Of a DNA stretch of 44,456 bases, positions 1-6,906 are shown piece by piece. Positions within the stretch are counted from its first letter, which is position 1; each line of letters opens with the position of its first letter. The stretch covers positions 1 through 44,456 of the forward strand of contig NZ_FORF01000020.1 of NCBI RefSeq assembly GCF_900113935.1, in the 5' to 3' direction. Below the pieces are notes generated by a model, which made no database searches, was not told where the DNA came from, and worked only from the letters and a program-made list of their open reading frames with translations. This DNA comes from Aquamicrobium aerolatum DSM 21857. Lineage in GTDB: Bacteria > Pseudomonadota > Alphaproteobacteria > Rhizobiales > Rhizobiaceae. Made by a program: the position numbers and the translations under genes.

Positions 1-235
1 TATCGCCCGCCAGTCGGCGCTTGCCGGCTTCCATGAACTCTTTCGACCAAGTGTAATAAAGGCTCTGCGCGATGCCTTCCTTGCGGCACAGTTCGGCAAT
101 GCTGTCTTCGCCGCGCAGACCATCGAGAACGATCCGGATCTTGTCTTCAGCTGAAAAGTGCCGTCGGGTCGCCCGGCGAATGTCCTTCACCACCTGCTCG
201 GCAGGCTTTTTGGTGCTCGGGGATTTAGCAGTCAT
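1..235 (-). CDS. IS3-family transposase OrfA (partial, 3' end outside the window)
   Basis: The minus-strand reading frame starts at an ATG at 233-235 behind an AAGGA ribosome-binding site and is still open at base 1, giving about 78 residues. The N-terminus is basic (MTAKSPSTKK). It is followed by a helix-turn-helix typical of IS3-family OrfA proteins, with the segments FSAEDKIRIV, SIAELCRKEGI and SLYYTWSKEF. OrfA binds the inverted repeats and is normally fused to the DDE-domain OrfB by programmed frameshifting. OrfB should lie to the left of the window. The family call rests on recognition of this N-terminal pattern; the exact IS name was not assigned. Confidence 0.82.
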   Translation of the reverse strand, partial: MTAKSPSTKKPAEQVVKDIRRATRRHFSAEDKIRIVLDGLRGEDSIAELCRKEGIAQSLYYTWSKEFMEAGKRRLAGD

Positions 236-300
236 CTTGGTTCCTTCGTCAGACGACGAGACCAAAACACTCCTTAAAGCTCAACCCTGAATCTGTGCCA
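1..300 (-). mobile_element. IS3-family insertion sequence, left-end portion only
   Basis: This is the upstream end of an insertion sequence that runs off the left edge of the window. It contains the start of an OrfA-type transposase read on the minus strand. Read on that strand, the element appears to start with TGGCACAGATTCAGGGTTG, a TG terminus as expected for IS3-family ends. Immediately to the right (from about 301) the sequence becomes the ATPase domain of an ABC transporter already in mid-domain, so the boundary at about 300 is inferred from where transporter homology resumes. The other terminus and any target-site duplication lie outside the window. Confidence 0.75.
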
Positions 301-969
301 TGGGCGCTGACGGGGAACACGCTGGCAATCATCGGAAATTCGGGTGCCGGCAAGACGACGCTCGGCAAGATGCTCGTCGGCTCAATTCTGCCGACTTCCG
401 GCAGCGTACGTCTCGACCTGATGGACCTTCGCAACTGGGACCAGCGGCAGTTCGGCGAAAATATCGGCTATCTTCCGCAGGACGTGCAGCTCTTTCCGGG
501 CACGATCAAGGCAAACATCGCACGCATGCGAGACGACGCCACGGACGAGCAGATCTTCGAAGCGGCAATGCTGGCTGATGTGCATGAGATGATCGCAAAC
601 CTTCCTCATGGCTACGAGACGATGGTGGCAGCGGACGGATCGCCGTTGTCGGGTGGCCAGAAACAGCGGATCGCGCTTGCACGGGCCTTTTTCGGCAGCC
701 CACGCATGGTCATCCTTGATGAGCCGAACTCCAATCTCGACAGCGCCGGTGACGCTGCGCTCATGCGCGCTCTGGAACATGCAAAGCAGCACAAGATCAC
801 TGTCGCCACGATCACACAGCGCCCATCTCTGCTCGCAAGCGTCGACAAGGTGTTGCTGCTGGTCAATGGCACGGTGGCTCTCTTCGGGCGACGGCAGGAA
901 GTGCTGAACGCGCTGGCCTCGCGCGGCATCAGCATCGAAACCGGCTCGTTCGGCCATCAGCTTCAATAG
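295..969 (+). pseudogene. Type I secretion ABC transporter, ATPase domain only (5' truncated by IS)
   Basis: About 224 codons encode a complete ABC nucleotide-binding domain of the PrtD/HlyB export type: Walker A GNSGAGKTT, Q-loop YLPQDVQLF, signature LSGGQKQR, Walker B MVILDEP and an H-loop region in which the usual His is Gln (TITQRP). The whole N-terminal membrane domain, normally about 300 residues, is missing because the IS element joins roughly ten codons upstream of Walker A. The only in-frame start, GTG at 295, lies in the IS terminus. A free ATPase domain could be made but could not form the export channel. The downstream hlyD-type gene shows that this was an ABC-adaptor operon. The transporter is therefore probably inactive unless a second copy exists. 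Confidence 0.8.
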
Positions 970-982
970 GAGCGGAAATCCG

Positions 983-2323
983 ATGACAACAGACTTGGCA
1001 AAGATCCAGGATCTGGAATGGTACAGCGAGGTTCCGCGATCAATCCGCAAGCAAACGATCATCGGCCTGGCCATTCTCGCAGTTTCGTTCGGTGGTTTCG
1101 GAATATGGGCGACGACCGCGCCACTGGCGGCGGCGGTGATCTCTCAAGGCAGCTTCGTCGCCACCGGCCAGAACAAGGTGGTGCAGCACTTCGAGGGCGG
1201 CATCATCAAGGAGATGCTCGTAAGCGAGGGCGACGAGGTGAAGGAGGGGCAGCCGCTTGTGCGCCTGGACGAGACGGCGGCGCTTGCCAAGGAGCGCGAG
1301 CTTTTCCTGCGCCGCTCACGGCTCGAAATTATCGTCGCCCGGCTCAGCTCGCAATTCCGCGGTGACGAGACAATGGCTATTCCCGTTCCGGTGGAGCCAC
1401 ATATTGGCGACCCTGACGTGGCGGCGATCCTCGCAAGCCAGAAGCTGCATTTCGATACCGCACGAGTGAAGCGTTCAAGCGAACTCAAGTTGCTGGAGCA
1501 GAACGTCAAGTCTCTCGACTTCCGCATGCAGGGCTATCTGCATTTGCGTGACTCGATGATCGAACAGCTGGGGCTGTTGCGCGAAGAGCATGAGGGCAAG
1601 AAGATACTGCTCAACAAGGGGCTTTTGCGCGCGACGGAAGTCAGTGCGATCCTTCGTGCAATTTCAGAGGCTCAAGGCGAGATCGGCCGGCTTGAGGCCG
1701 AAATTTCCGAGACTGGTGCGCAGATGATCAAGGCCGAGCAGGAAATTGTCGGGACCACCGACAAATTCAGGGAAGACGCGCTCGATCAGCTCCAGAACAT
1801 CCAGGGCGAACTCGAAGTGGTCCGCGAACAGTCGCGTGAGGCAGAGAGCGTTCTGCGACGCGCGACGATAAACGCGCCGGTTTCTGGCACGGTGATCCGC
1901 CTGCACTACCATACCCCGGGTGGGGTCATTGAAAGCGGAAAGGGCATCATGGAGATTCTGCCAGCCAATGTTCCGCTGATCATCGAAGCTCAGGTGCCAC
2001 GCAACGATATCGACAGTGTCACCACCGGGCAGAAGGCAACTGTTCGCCTGACTGCGCTCAACCAGCGCACCACGCCCGTTCTTGAAGGCAAGGTCTTCTA
2101 CGTTTCCGCGGACGCATTGCAGGATCAAAATACAAATTCACCCGCCGAGGTCTACGTTGCCCGCATCAGCCTGCCGGCAAGTGAACTTGGACGGGTTGCC
2201 GGCTTTTCACCCACGCCGGGCATGCCAGCGGAAGTCATGATCCAGACCGGCGAACGCACATTTTTCAGCTATCTTGCCAAGCCGATCACCGACAGCATGT
2301 CACGCGCATTCTCCGAGCGGTGA
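983..2323 (+). CDS. HlyD/PrtE-family type I secretion periplasmic adaptor
   Basis: This 446-residue protein is the membrane fusion protein of a type I secretion system, linking the inner-membrane ABC exporter to a TolC-type outer-membrane channel. It has a short cytoplasmic N-terminus, one membrane helix at about residues 26-45, a lipoyl/barrel-sandwich half (VVQHFEGGIIKEMLVSEGD), a long coiled-coil hairpin at about 110-300, the second lipoyl half (RATINAPVSGTVIRL) and a C-terminal beta-barrel. The length is normal for the PrtE/HlyD family. An AGGAG site lies just upstream, 13 bases after the truncated ABC gene, so the two were one operon. Its partner is damaged by the IS element, and no TolC gene or RTX substrate is present in the window. 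Confidence 0.93.
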   Translation: MTTDLAKIQDLEWYSEVPRSIRKQTIIGLAILAVSFGGFGIWATTAPLAAAVISQGSFVATGQNKVVQHFEGGIIKEMLVSEGDEVKEGQPLVRLDETAALAKERELFLRRSRLEIIVARLSSQFRGDETMAIPVPVEPHIGDPDVAAILASQKLHFDTARVKRSSELKLLEQNVKSLDFRMQGYLHLRDSMIEQLGLLREEHEGKKILLNKGLLRATEVSAILRAISEAQGEIGRLEAEISETGAQMIKAEQEIVGTTDKFREDALDQLQNIQGELEVVREQSREAESVLRRATINAPVSGTVIRLHYHTPGGVIESGKGIMEILPANVPLIIEAQVPRNDIDSVTTGQKATVRLTALNQRTTPVLEGKVFYVSADALQDQNTNSPAEVYVARISLPASELGRVAGFSPTPGMPAEVMIQTGERTFFSYLAKPITDSMSRAFSER

Positions 2324-2411
2324 TGGGTTCGTGCGTTCCCAATCGTTTCGGGGTTTCGCAGCTTAAAGTGAGACATTTCGCAAAGCCTCGACCTGATTGG
2401 GTTCATCATTA

Positions 2412-2552
2412 TTATTGGCCACGCGTGCGCCAATAGCGCGCAACACCACGTCGTTCGATGAGGTCATGACGCAGCTCCCACCAGAAGAAAGTCCAGAACG
2501 ATCCGGTTGAATTCACCTGGCACCGTTTGTGAGGCAGCGTGGGCAGTATCAT
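2412..2552 (-). other. Possible 46-codon tryptophan-rich small ORF or gene remnant
   Basis: In the gap between the adaptor gene and the membrane-protein gene, the minus strand holds an ATG-to-TAA frame of 46 codons with five tryptophans and the segment FWTFFWWELRHDLIERRG. The FFWWEL stretch resembles FWWWEF in the neighbouring 202-residue membrane protein. A decayed paralogue is therefore possible, but so is chance. A weak GAGG lies about 10 bases upstream of the ATG. No function is proposed. Confidence 0.2.
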
Positions 2553-2597
2553 GCTAGTGAGCCTCGCATTGGGATCGCAACACGCGCCTGTCTTGCC

Positions 2598-3206
2598 CTA
2601 TGCAATGACGTTGAAGTGCCGCGAAATCCAGTAGATCTGATAGCCAAGTTTGAAGATCACGAATGCGACATGGAACGGTTTGTTGCGTACGATCGCAGCG
2701 ATGATGCAAAGCAGGATGATGAGCGGTGTCCGAATGATATATTCAGGACCTAACGACACCAGGTAATCATTCCCTTTTATCAGTGTATCGGCGATATCCA
2801 TGACGTAGGTGACGGCCAGGGCGCCGAAGAACCAGCCTCGCCGGTCATGAAAGAATTCCGCGTAGTTTCGATAATCCTCCATGCCGTCGGGGAAAAGAAG
2901 CGCGCACAGCAGGAACAGAACGACAGCATAGCTGATGACAAAGAGGTATTTTCCGAAGGTCCAGGTCTCCACCTGGTACAATCCAAACTCCCACCACCAG
3001 AAGCTTATCAGCATCAGCAATACCGATGCGACCCAGGCGAGATGGACAAAATACAAGCTGCTTCGCTTTGGGTACTGAACGATGCGGGCCACGCCCGAAA
3101 GCAGACGGGCAACGCCCAGACCGATGACCATGCCCATGACAATACGGATATGTGGAAACAGCTCCGGCGCGGCGACGACTTGTGGTTCCAATGGTACTCC
3201 CCCCAT
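2598..3206 (-). CDS. Hypothetical six-helix integral membrane protein
   Basis: This 202-residue protein is almost entirely hydrophobic. Six membrane segments can be seen at about residues 20-40, 52-72, 82-105, 124-142, 155-173 and 176-193. Notable motifs are FWWWEFGLY after helix 2 and FPDGMEDYR after helix 3. No catalytic or transport signature was recognised. The listed start is an ATG, but a strong GGGGGGAG lies just inside the frame and is well placed for a TTG start at 3191, five codons downstream, so the protein may begin MEPQVVAAPE. It follows the autotransporter gene on the same strand, separated by an inverted repeat. Function unknown. Confidence 0.72.
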   Translation of the reverse strand: MGGVPLEPQVVAAPELFPHIRIVMGMVIGLGVARLLSGVARIVQYPKRSSLYFVHLAWVASVLLMLISFWWWEFGLYQVETWTFGKYLFVISYAVVLFLLCALLFPDGMEDYRNYAEFFHDRRGWFFGALAVTYVMDIADTLIKGNDYLVSLGPEYIIRTPLIILLCIIAAIVRNKPFHVAFVIFKLGYQIYWISRHFNVIA

Positions 3207-3232
3207 CGCATGAACAATATTCGCTGACGCTA

Positions 3233-3258
3233 AACGGATTTGGTTAAACCTATCCGTT
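3233..3258. terminator. Inverted repeat between the autotransporter and membrane-protein genes
   Basis: AACGGAT and ATCCGTT form 7-bp outer arms around a second small inverted pair (GGTT/AACC). The hairpin lies 60 bases after the end of the autotransporter gene on the minus strand and 27 bases before the next gene's start. It could be a weak terminator or an operator for the membrane-protein gene. A clear run of T is lacking. Confidence 0.35.
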
Positions 3259-3319
3259 CACATATCCACGCTTCCAGCGTTGTCGCTGTGTCCCGTTTCG
3301 AAAAGCGAACCTTGCACGA

Positions 3320-5374
3320 TCAAAAACTGATCCGCATGCCCACACTCAGGGCGTGCGAGTTGGCGTTCCTTTGAAAGTTACCTTGATAGTGGGCGAACCA
3401 ATCGCGGTTCTCGCTGGTGGCCAGGTTCAGTTCGGCTCCCAGCCGCAGGATGTCGCGCCCGAGGGCCGCGCTTTGTCCTTCAATCGAGCCGCCAAGCAGC
3501 GTAACCGATGTTGCGTTGCTGAGGTCGCCGCTCAAACGTGCATAGGAAATGTCACCTGCCAGACGCAGCGAGCCGTATTCCACCTGAAGAGCCGACGATT
3601 CGATGCGAAGCCCGGCTCCGGCCTCAACCTGGCCATAGCTTGCTGCCGGCAGGGATAGATCGAAAATTCCAGCCCCGGTTTCGTAGCCGGCGCCCGTGTT
3701 TTGCCAACGCGTTGCGACTGAGAGATAGGGGGCGATCGTGAAGTCATGGGAGAGGTCGAGGCGACGGCCGGCCTGAGCGGACAGCTCGAACCCTGTCCCC
3801 GATAAATTTGAGCGCCCGACCGGGGCAAAGCTCACGCCGACAGCACCGCCAATCGCACGTCGCTCGATCGACTGGTTGAAGATGGCTGCCTGTCCCGTGC
3901 CTTCCAGGAACCAGCCTCTATCGGTCCATCCGGCATATGCGCCAAGATGGAAGGCGTCGGAACTTCCGCTGTCGTCGGCGTGGCGCGTTTCCAGCCGGGT
4001 ATTGGTGTAGCCGAGGGCAAGACCGAATCTGGCCTGATGGTTGCGAACGAAGTCTGCGCCGATGACGAGGCCACCCAGATGGCTTGTTGCACCGAAGGAC
4101 GAGGACGATTCGTTGATTGAAGCGGTACCGAATAAAGGTGCGATCCAGATGTCTGGCGTTGCAGTGTTGGGGACCGTGATGACACTGCCTGCCTGGTCAC
4201 GAAGCGTGCTGGCATAGCTGAGCAATGCGAAATCGGTGTCGAGAGACGGTTTTGGCAAATGCGGTGCCGTGAGGCGCTGTCGCAACAGTGTGCTGACATG
4301 CCCGAGCGTGGCGAAGCGCGACCACGCAGCGTTAGCAAACGTGCCCGCTGTGGCAGGCGCGGCCGTATCGACAATGTTGCCGATGTTGAGCAGGCCCCAG
4401 CCGTAGACCGGATCGATGCCGGGATCGCCGACGTCGGTTGCCGTCTGCAGGACAAGCTGCGTCAGCTCTGAACCTGTGGCTTGCGGGAACAGTTGCGCGG
4501 CAATCGCGACAGCGCCGGTGACGTGCGGCGTGGCCATCGATGTGCCGTTGATGCTGTAATATCCGCTGCCCGGCCATGAAGACCAGATGGCGTCGTTCGA
4601 TCCGTCGTCGCCATCTCCGCCTGGCCCGGCCAGACACCATGCTGCCGCGACGCCGCAGCGTTCGGCGTAGCTTGCGATGTTGCCTGTCGGCCCCACGGAG
4701 GTCACTGCAATCCAATTGGACTGGAGTTCCGGATGAAAGTAGGGCAGCGCTGAAAATACATCTGGTTGAGGTTGTTTCGAGTTGCCGGTCGCGAAGACCT
4801 GAATGATGTCGGCGCGCGTCGATTCACGAAGGGCAGTCAGCGTGTCCTGAAAGTTCTGTTCAAAGAAATCGGGGGCGACGTCTGCAACCGTCAGGGTGCG
4901 TTTCTCGCCTGTTACGGGGTCGGTGAACTTCATTCCCCAGGAATTGTTGACGACCCGGACATTTTGCGCCGTCGCCCATCTGAAACCCGCTGCGTAGCTG
5001 GAATCAGTGCGGACCGGTACGGCCCAGTTGATGCCCGAGATCATGCTTTCCGACGCAACGCCCACCTTGTGCCCTGCAATCGTTCCAGTCACATGGGTGC
5101 CGTGAAAATCGTTCCCATAGGGACCGTAGGGAGTTCCATCAACGTTGAAGCCGCCAACCCAGCGGTCGCCAAATTCCGGATGGTCCGGTTGCGCCCACTC
5201 ATCCATCACACCGATATGAACGCCGCGGCCACGCAACCCGTTTTCCCACGCCTTGCCGACGCCGATCATCGACATGCCCCACAGCCGCTCGTCGATTTGA
5301 GCGTGCGCATGGTCTATCGACGCCGCCATTGTTGCCAAAGTCAGCGCGCCAGCTGTCGCGAGAATATTCTTCAT
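3320..5374 (-). CDS. S8 subtilisin-type serine protease autotransporter
   Basis: This is a 684-residue self-secreting protease (type Va). A signal peptide (MKNILATAGALTLATMAAS, probable cleavage after AHA near residue 25) is followed by a subtilase domain to about residue 340. Its catalytic set is D58 (GVMDEWAQPD), H91 (NDFHGTHVTG), N198 (FATGNSK) and S279 (INGTSMATPH). The C-terminal 270 or so residues form an autotransporter beta-barrel ending in the expected aromatic residue (GMRISF). The Asp motif is unusual: D58 is followed by Glu-Trp instead of the common Ser/Thr-Gly. The other motifs are textbook. The gene is divergent from the Slam/cargo unit across a 425-base gap. Substrate unknown. 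Confidence 0.93.
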   Translation of the reverse strand: MKNILATAGALTLATMAASIDHAHAQIDERLWGMSMIGVGKAWENGLRGRGVHIGVMDEWAQPDHPEFGDRWVGGFNVDGTPYGPYGNDFHGTHVTGTIAGHKVGVASESMISGINWAVPVRTDSSYAAGFRWATAQNVRVVNNSWGMKFTDPVTGEKRTLTVADVAPDFFEQNFQDTLTALRESTRADIIQVFATGNSKQPQPDVFSALPYFHPELQSNWIAVTSVGPTGNIASYAERCGVAAAWCLAGPGGDGDDGSNDAIWSSWPGSGYYSINGTSMATPHVTGAVAIAAQLFPQATGSELTQLVLQTATDVGDPGIDPVYGWGLLNIGNIVDTAAPATAGTFANAAWSRFATLGHVSTLLRQRLTAPHLPKPSLDTDFALLSYASTLRDQAGSVITVPNTATPDIWIAPLFGTASINESSSSFGATSHLGGLVIGADFVRNHQARFGLALGYTNTRLETRHADDSGSSDAFHLGAYAGWTDRGWFLEGTGQAAIFNQSIERRAIGGAVGVSFAPVGRSNLSGTGFELSAQAGRRLDLSHDFTIAPYLSVATRWQNTGAGYETGAGIFDLSLPAASYGQVEAGAGLRIESSALQVEYGSLRLAGDISYARLSGDLSNATSVTLLGGSIEGQSAALGRDILRLGAELNLATSENRDWFAHYQGNFQRNANSHALSVGMRISF

Positions 5375-5799
5375 GTTGTCCCCGGTGCATCGAACGACTT
5401 CGAATCGCCTAGCTTCCAGTAATTACATGAAAACGCCGTCGCGCTAGCAGGTTTTGCCGAATTTGTCGTTTTTTGAGACATGCTTCGAGCGGTCAGGATT
5501 GCATGCGAGGTTGGATCGGCTCGCGCCAACTGGCGGACGCATCGAGACCTTTCCTCTCGAAAATTCATACGCCTTTTCACGCTGTCTGATAACGGATCTG
5601 CTGATCAAAATAAGCTTCAGTAGTTGTTGAAGCGGCTTGCGACAATTCAACCGTCCGGGAGTTTATTCCCCGTCAGTCTGGCGTTTTGCTATCGATCATT
5701 TCGACCGCGGAGCAATGCGCACTGGCAGGCTTTTCTTGCCGATGTACAGTATACACTGGACAAACAATATCATGAGTCATAGTTTGACCGCATTTTGGC
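5375..5799. promoter_or_regulatory. Divergent intergenic region between autotransporter and type XI secretion unit
   Basis: These 425 bases separate two divergent surface-protein units and must hold promoters for both. An inverted repeat (GCTTCA at 5614-5619 and TGAAGC at 5628-5633) is visible, as is a short dyad around TGTACAGTATACACTGGACA near 5743. No convincing Fur, Irr or RirA box, and no clear -35/-10 pair, could be identified by eye. The region is less GC-rich than the flanking genes. Short ORFs here were not considered coding. Confidence 0.4.
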
Positions 5800-6906
5800 T
5801 TGGAGGGGCTGGGTATTTCTATTCGTTCTTATGCGGCCGGTATGGCTATCGCCCTGCTGACTGGTTCTGTGGCACAGGCAACACAATTTTTCGTCGGCGT
5901 TGATCCCAGCAACCCTGGGCGGCTAGGGTTTTCGCCATCTGCGTCTCCGGACCGGCCTGCAGACGGCAGCGCTATTCCGGCAAATACGCCGTCGCTGGAA
6001 ATCCTCAGGTCAAGGATTGATCAGCTTTCCTCAAGCGGTCACTTCCCCTCCGCAGGCCAGCAGCCGAGTCTGACGCCTGAACAGATTGCGGATGTTGTGG
6101 CCGCGATCTTGAACCCCACTCAACCGGACGGATCAGTCACCAGCGACGTTCCCGCGTGGGTAGCGGATGCTCTTGCCCGAGTTCCTGATCGCAGCTCTTC
6201 CGATGAAGCCCAGGCGGCACTTCGGGACATGCTTGGGCTTGATGGCGCGACGGGTGCAGGATCGGAAGGTGATCGGCGCACTGATGCCGAAAGGGCTGCG
6301 CATGAGCGTCTCCTCAGGGCTCGCCAACAAGCTCTACAGGCTGAACGGATAGCCGCCCTCGAACAGCAGCGACTGGATAGGTCTCGCCAGGAGGAGGAGA
6401 AGGAACGTCGCCTGGCTGAATTGATCCGCAAGCACACGGAAGCACGGGCGCCAGATCCAGAGCCAGACCCGCTGCCGCAGCCTGATCGCTTTGAGAACTA
6501 CCCGTTTTCGTTTGCGCAAGACTATACGCTGGACCTTGACACGGACATCACGCGCAGCGGCGAATATCACGGATTTGCCAGAGGCATGGACTTTGCCGAC
6601 AATGAGATTGACGGTGCGGTGTCACTGACGTTCGATCTGGCCACAGCAGCCCTTTCCGGCAGGTTCGATTTTGGTTCCACGGGATTGCTGCATGTCAGCG
6701 GCAACGTTGATGCCGGTGCCCTCAATATGGAGCTGGACCGTTCCCAAACGTCGTCCTTTGGCGGATTTGAGCTTGATCCCGCATCTGCAGCATTTGATGG
6801 CGTCAGTTTCTTCGGCCCTACAGGCGAAGAGATCGGCGGCTACTGGGGTATTGACATTGAGCAGGGCACTGCCTGGGGCCAGTTTGTCACGGCGAGGCAG
6901 CCGTGA
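5800..6906 (+). CDS. Secreted TbpB-like barrel protein, probable type XI secretion cargo
   Basis: The protein has about 363-368 residues. An N-terminal signal peptide (SYAAGMAIALLTGSVAQA) has no cysteine at its end, so this is not a lipoprotein, and I see no cysteine in the protein at all. A Pro/Ser-rich segment follows, then an Arg/Glu-rich predicted coiled coil at about 155-220. A C-terminal domain of about 130 residues matches the TbpB-type small beta-barrel pattern: YHGFARGMDF, GAVSLTFDL, LSGRFDFG and finally FFGPTGEEIGGYWG. Such barrels are the standard cargo of Slam translocators, and the next gene encodes one with a GTGA overlap. The ligand is unknown; haem or metal binding is only a possibility. 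The start is uncertain: TTG at 5800 has no ribosome site, GGAGGGG at 5802-5808 points to ATT at 5815, and an ATG lies at 5842. Confidence 0.8.
   Translation: MEGLGISIRSYAAGMAIALLTGSVAQATQFFVGVDPSNPGRLGFSPSASPDRPADGSAIPANTPSLEILRSRIDQLSSSGHFPSAGQQPSLTPEQIADVVAAILNPTQPDGSVTSDVPAWVADALARVPDRSSSDEAQAALRDMLGLDGATGAGSEGDRRTDAERAAHERLLRARQQALQAERIAALEQQRLDRSRQEEEKERRLAELIRKHTEARAPDPEPDPLPQPDRFENYPFSFAQDYTLDLDTDITRSGEYHGFARGMDFADNEIDGAVSLTFDLATAALSGRFDFGSTGLLHVSGNVDAGALNMELDRSQTSSFGGFELDPASAAFDGVSFFGPTGEEIGGYWGIDIEQGTAWGQFVTARQP

Noticed and set aside
72-290. Short plus-strand ORF at the left edge
   Set aside because: It is the complement of the transposase OrfA gene.
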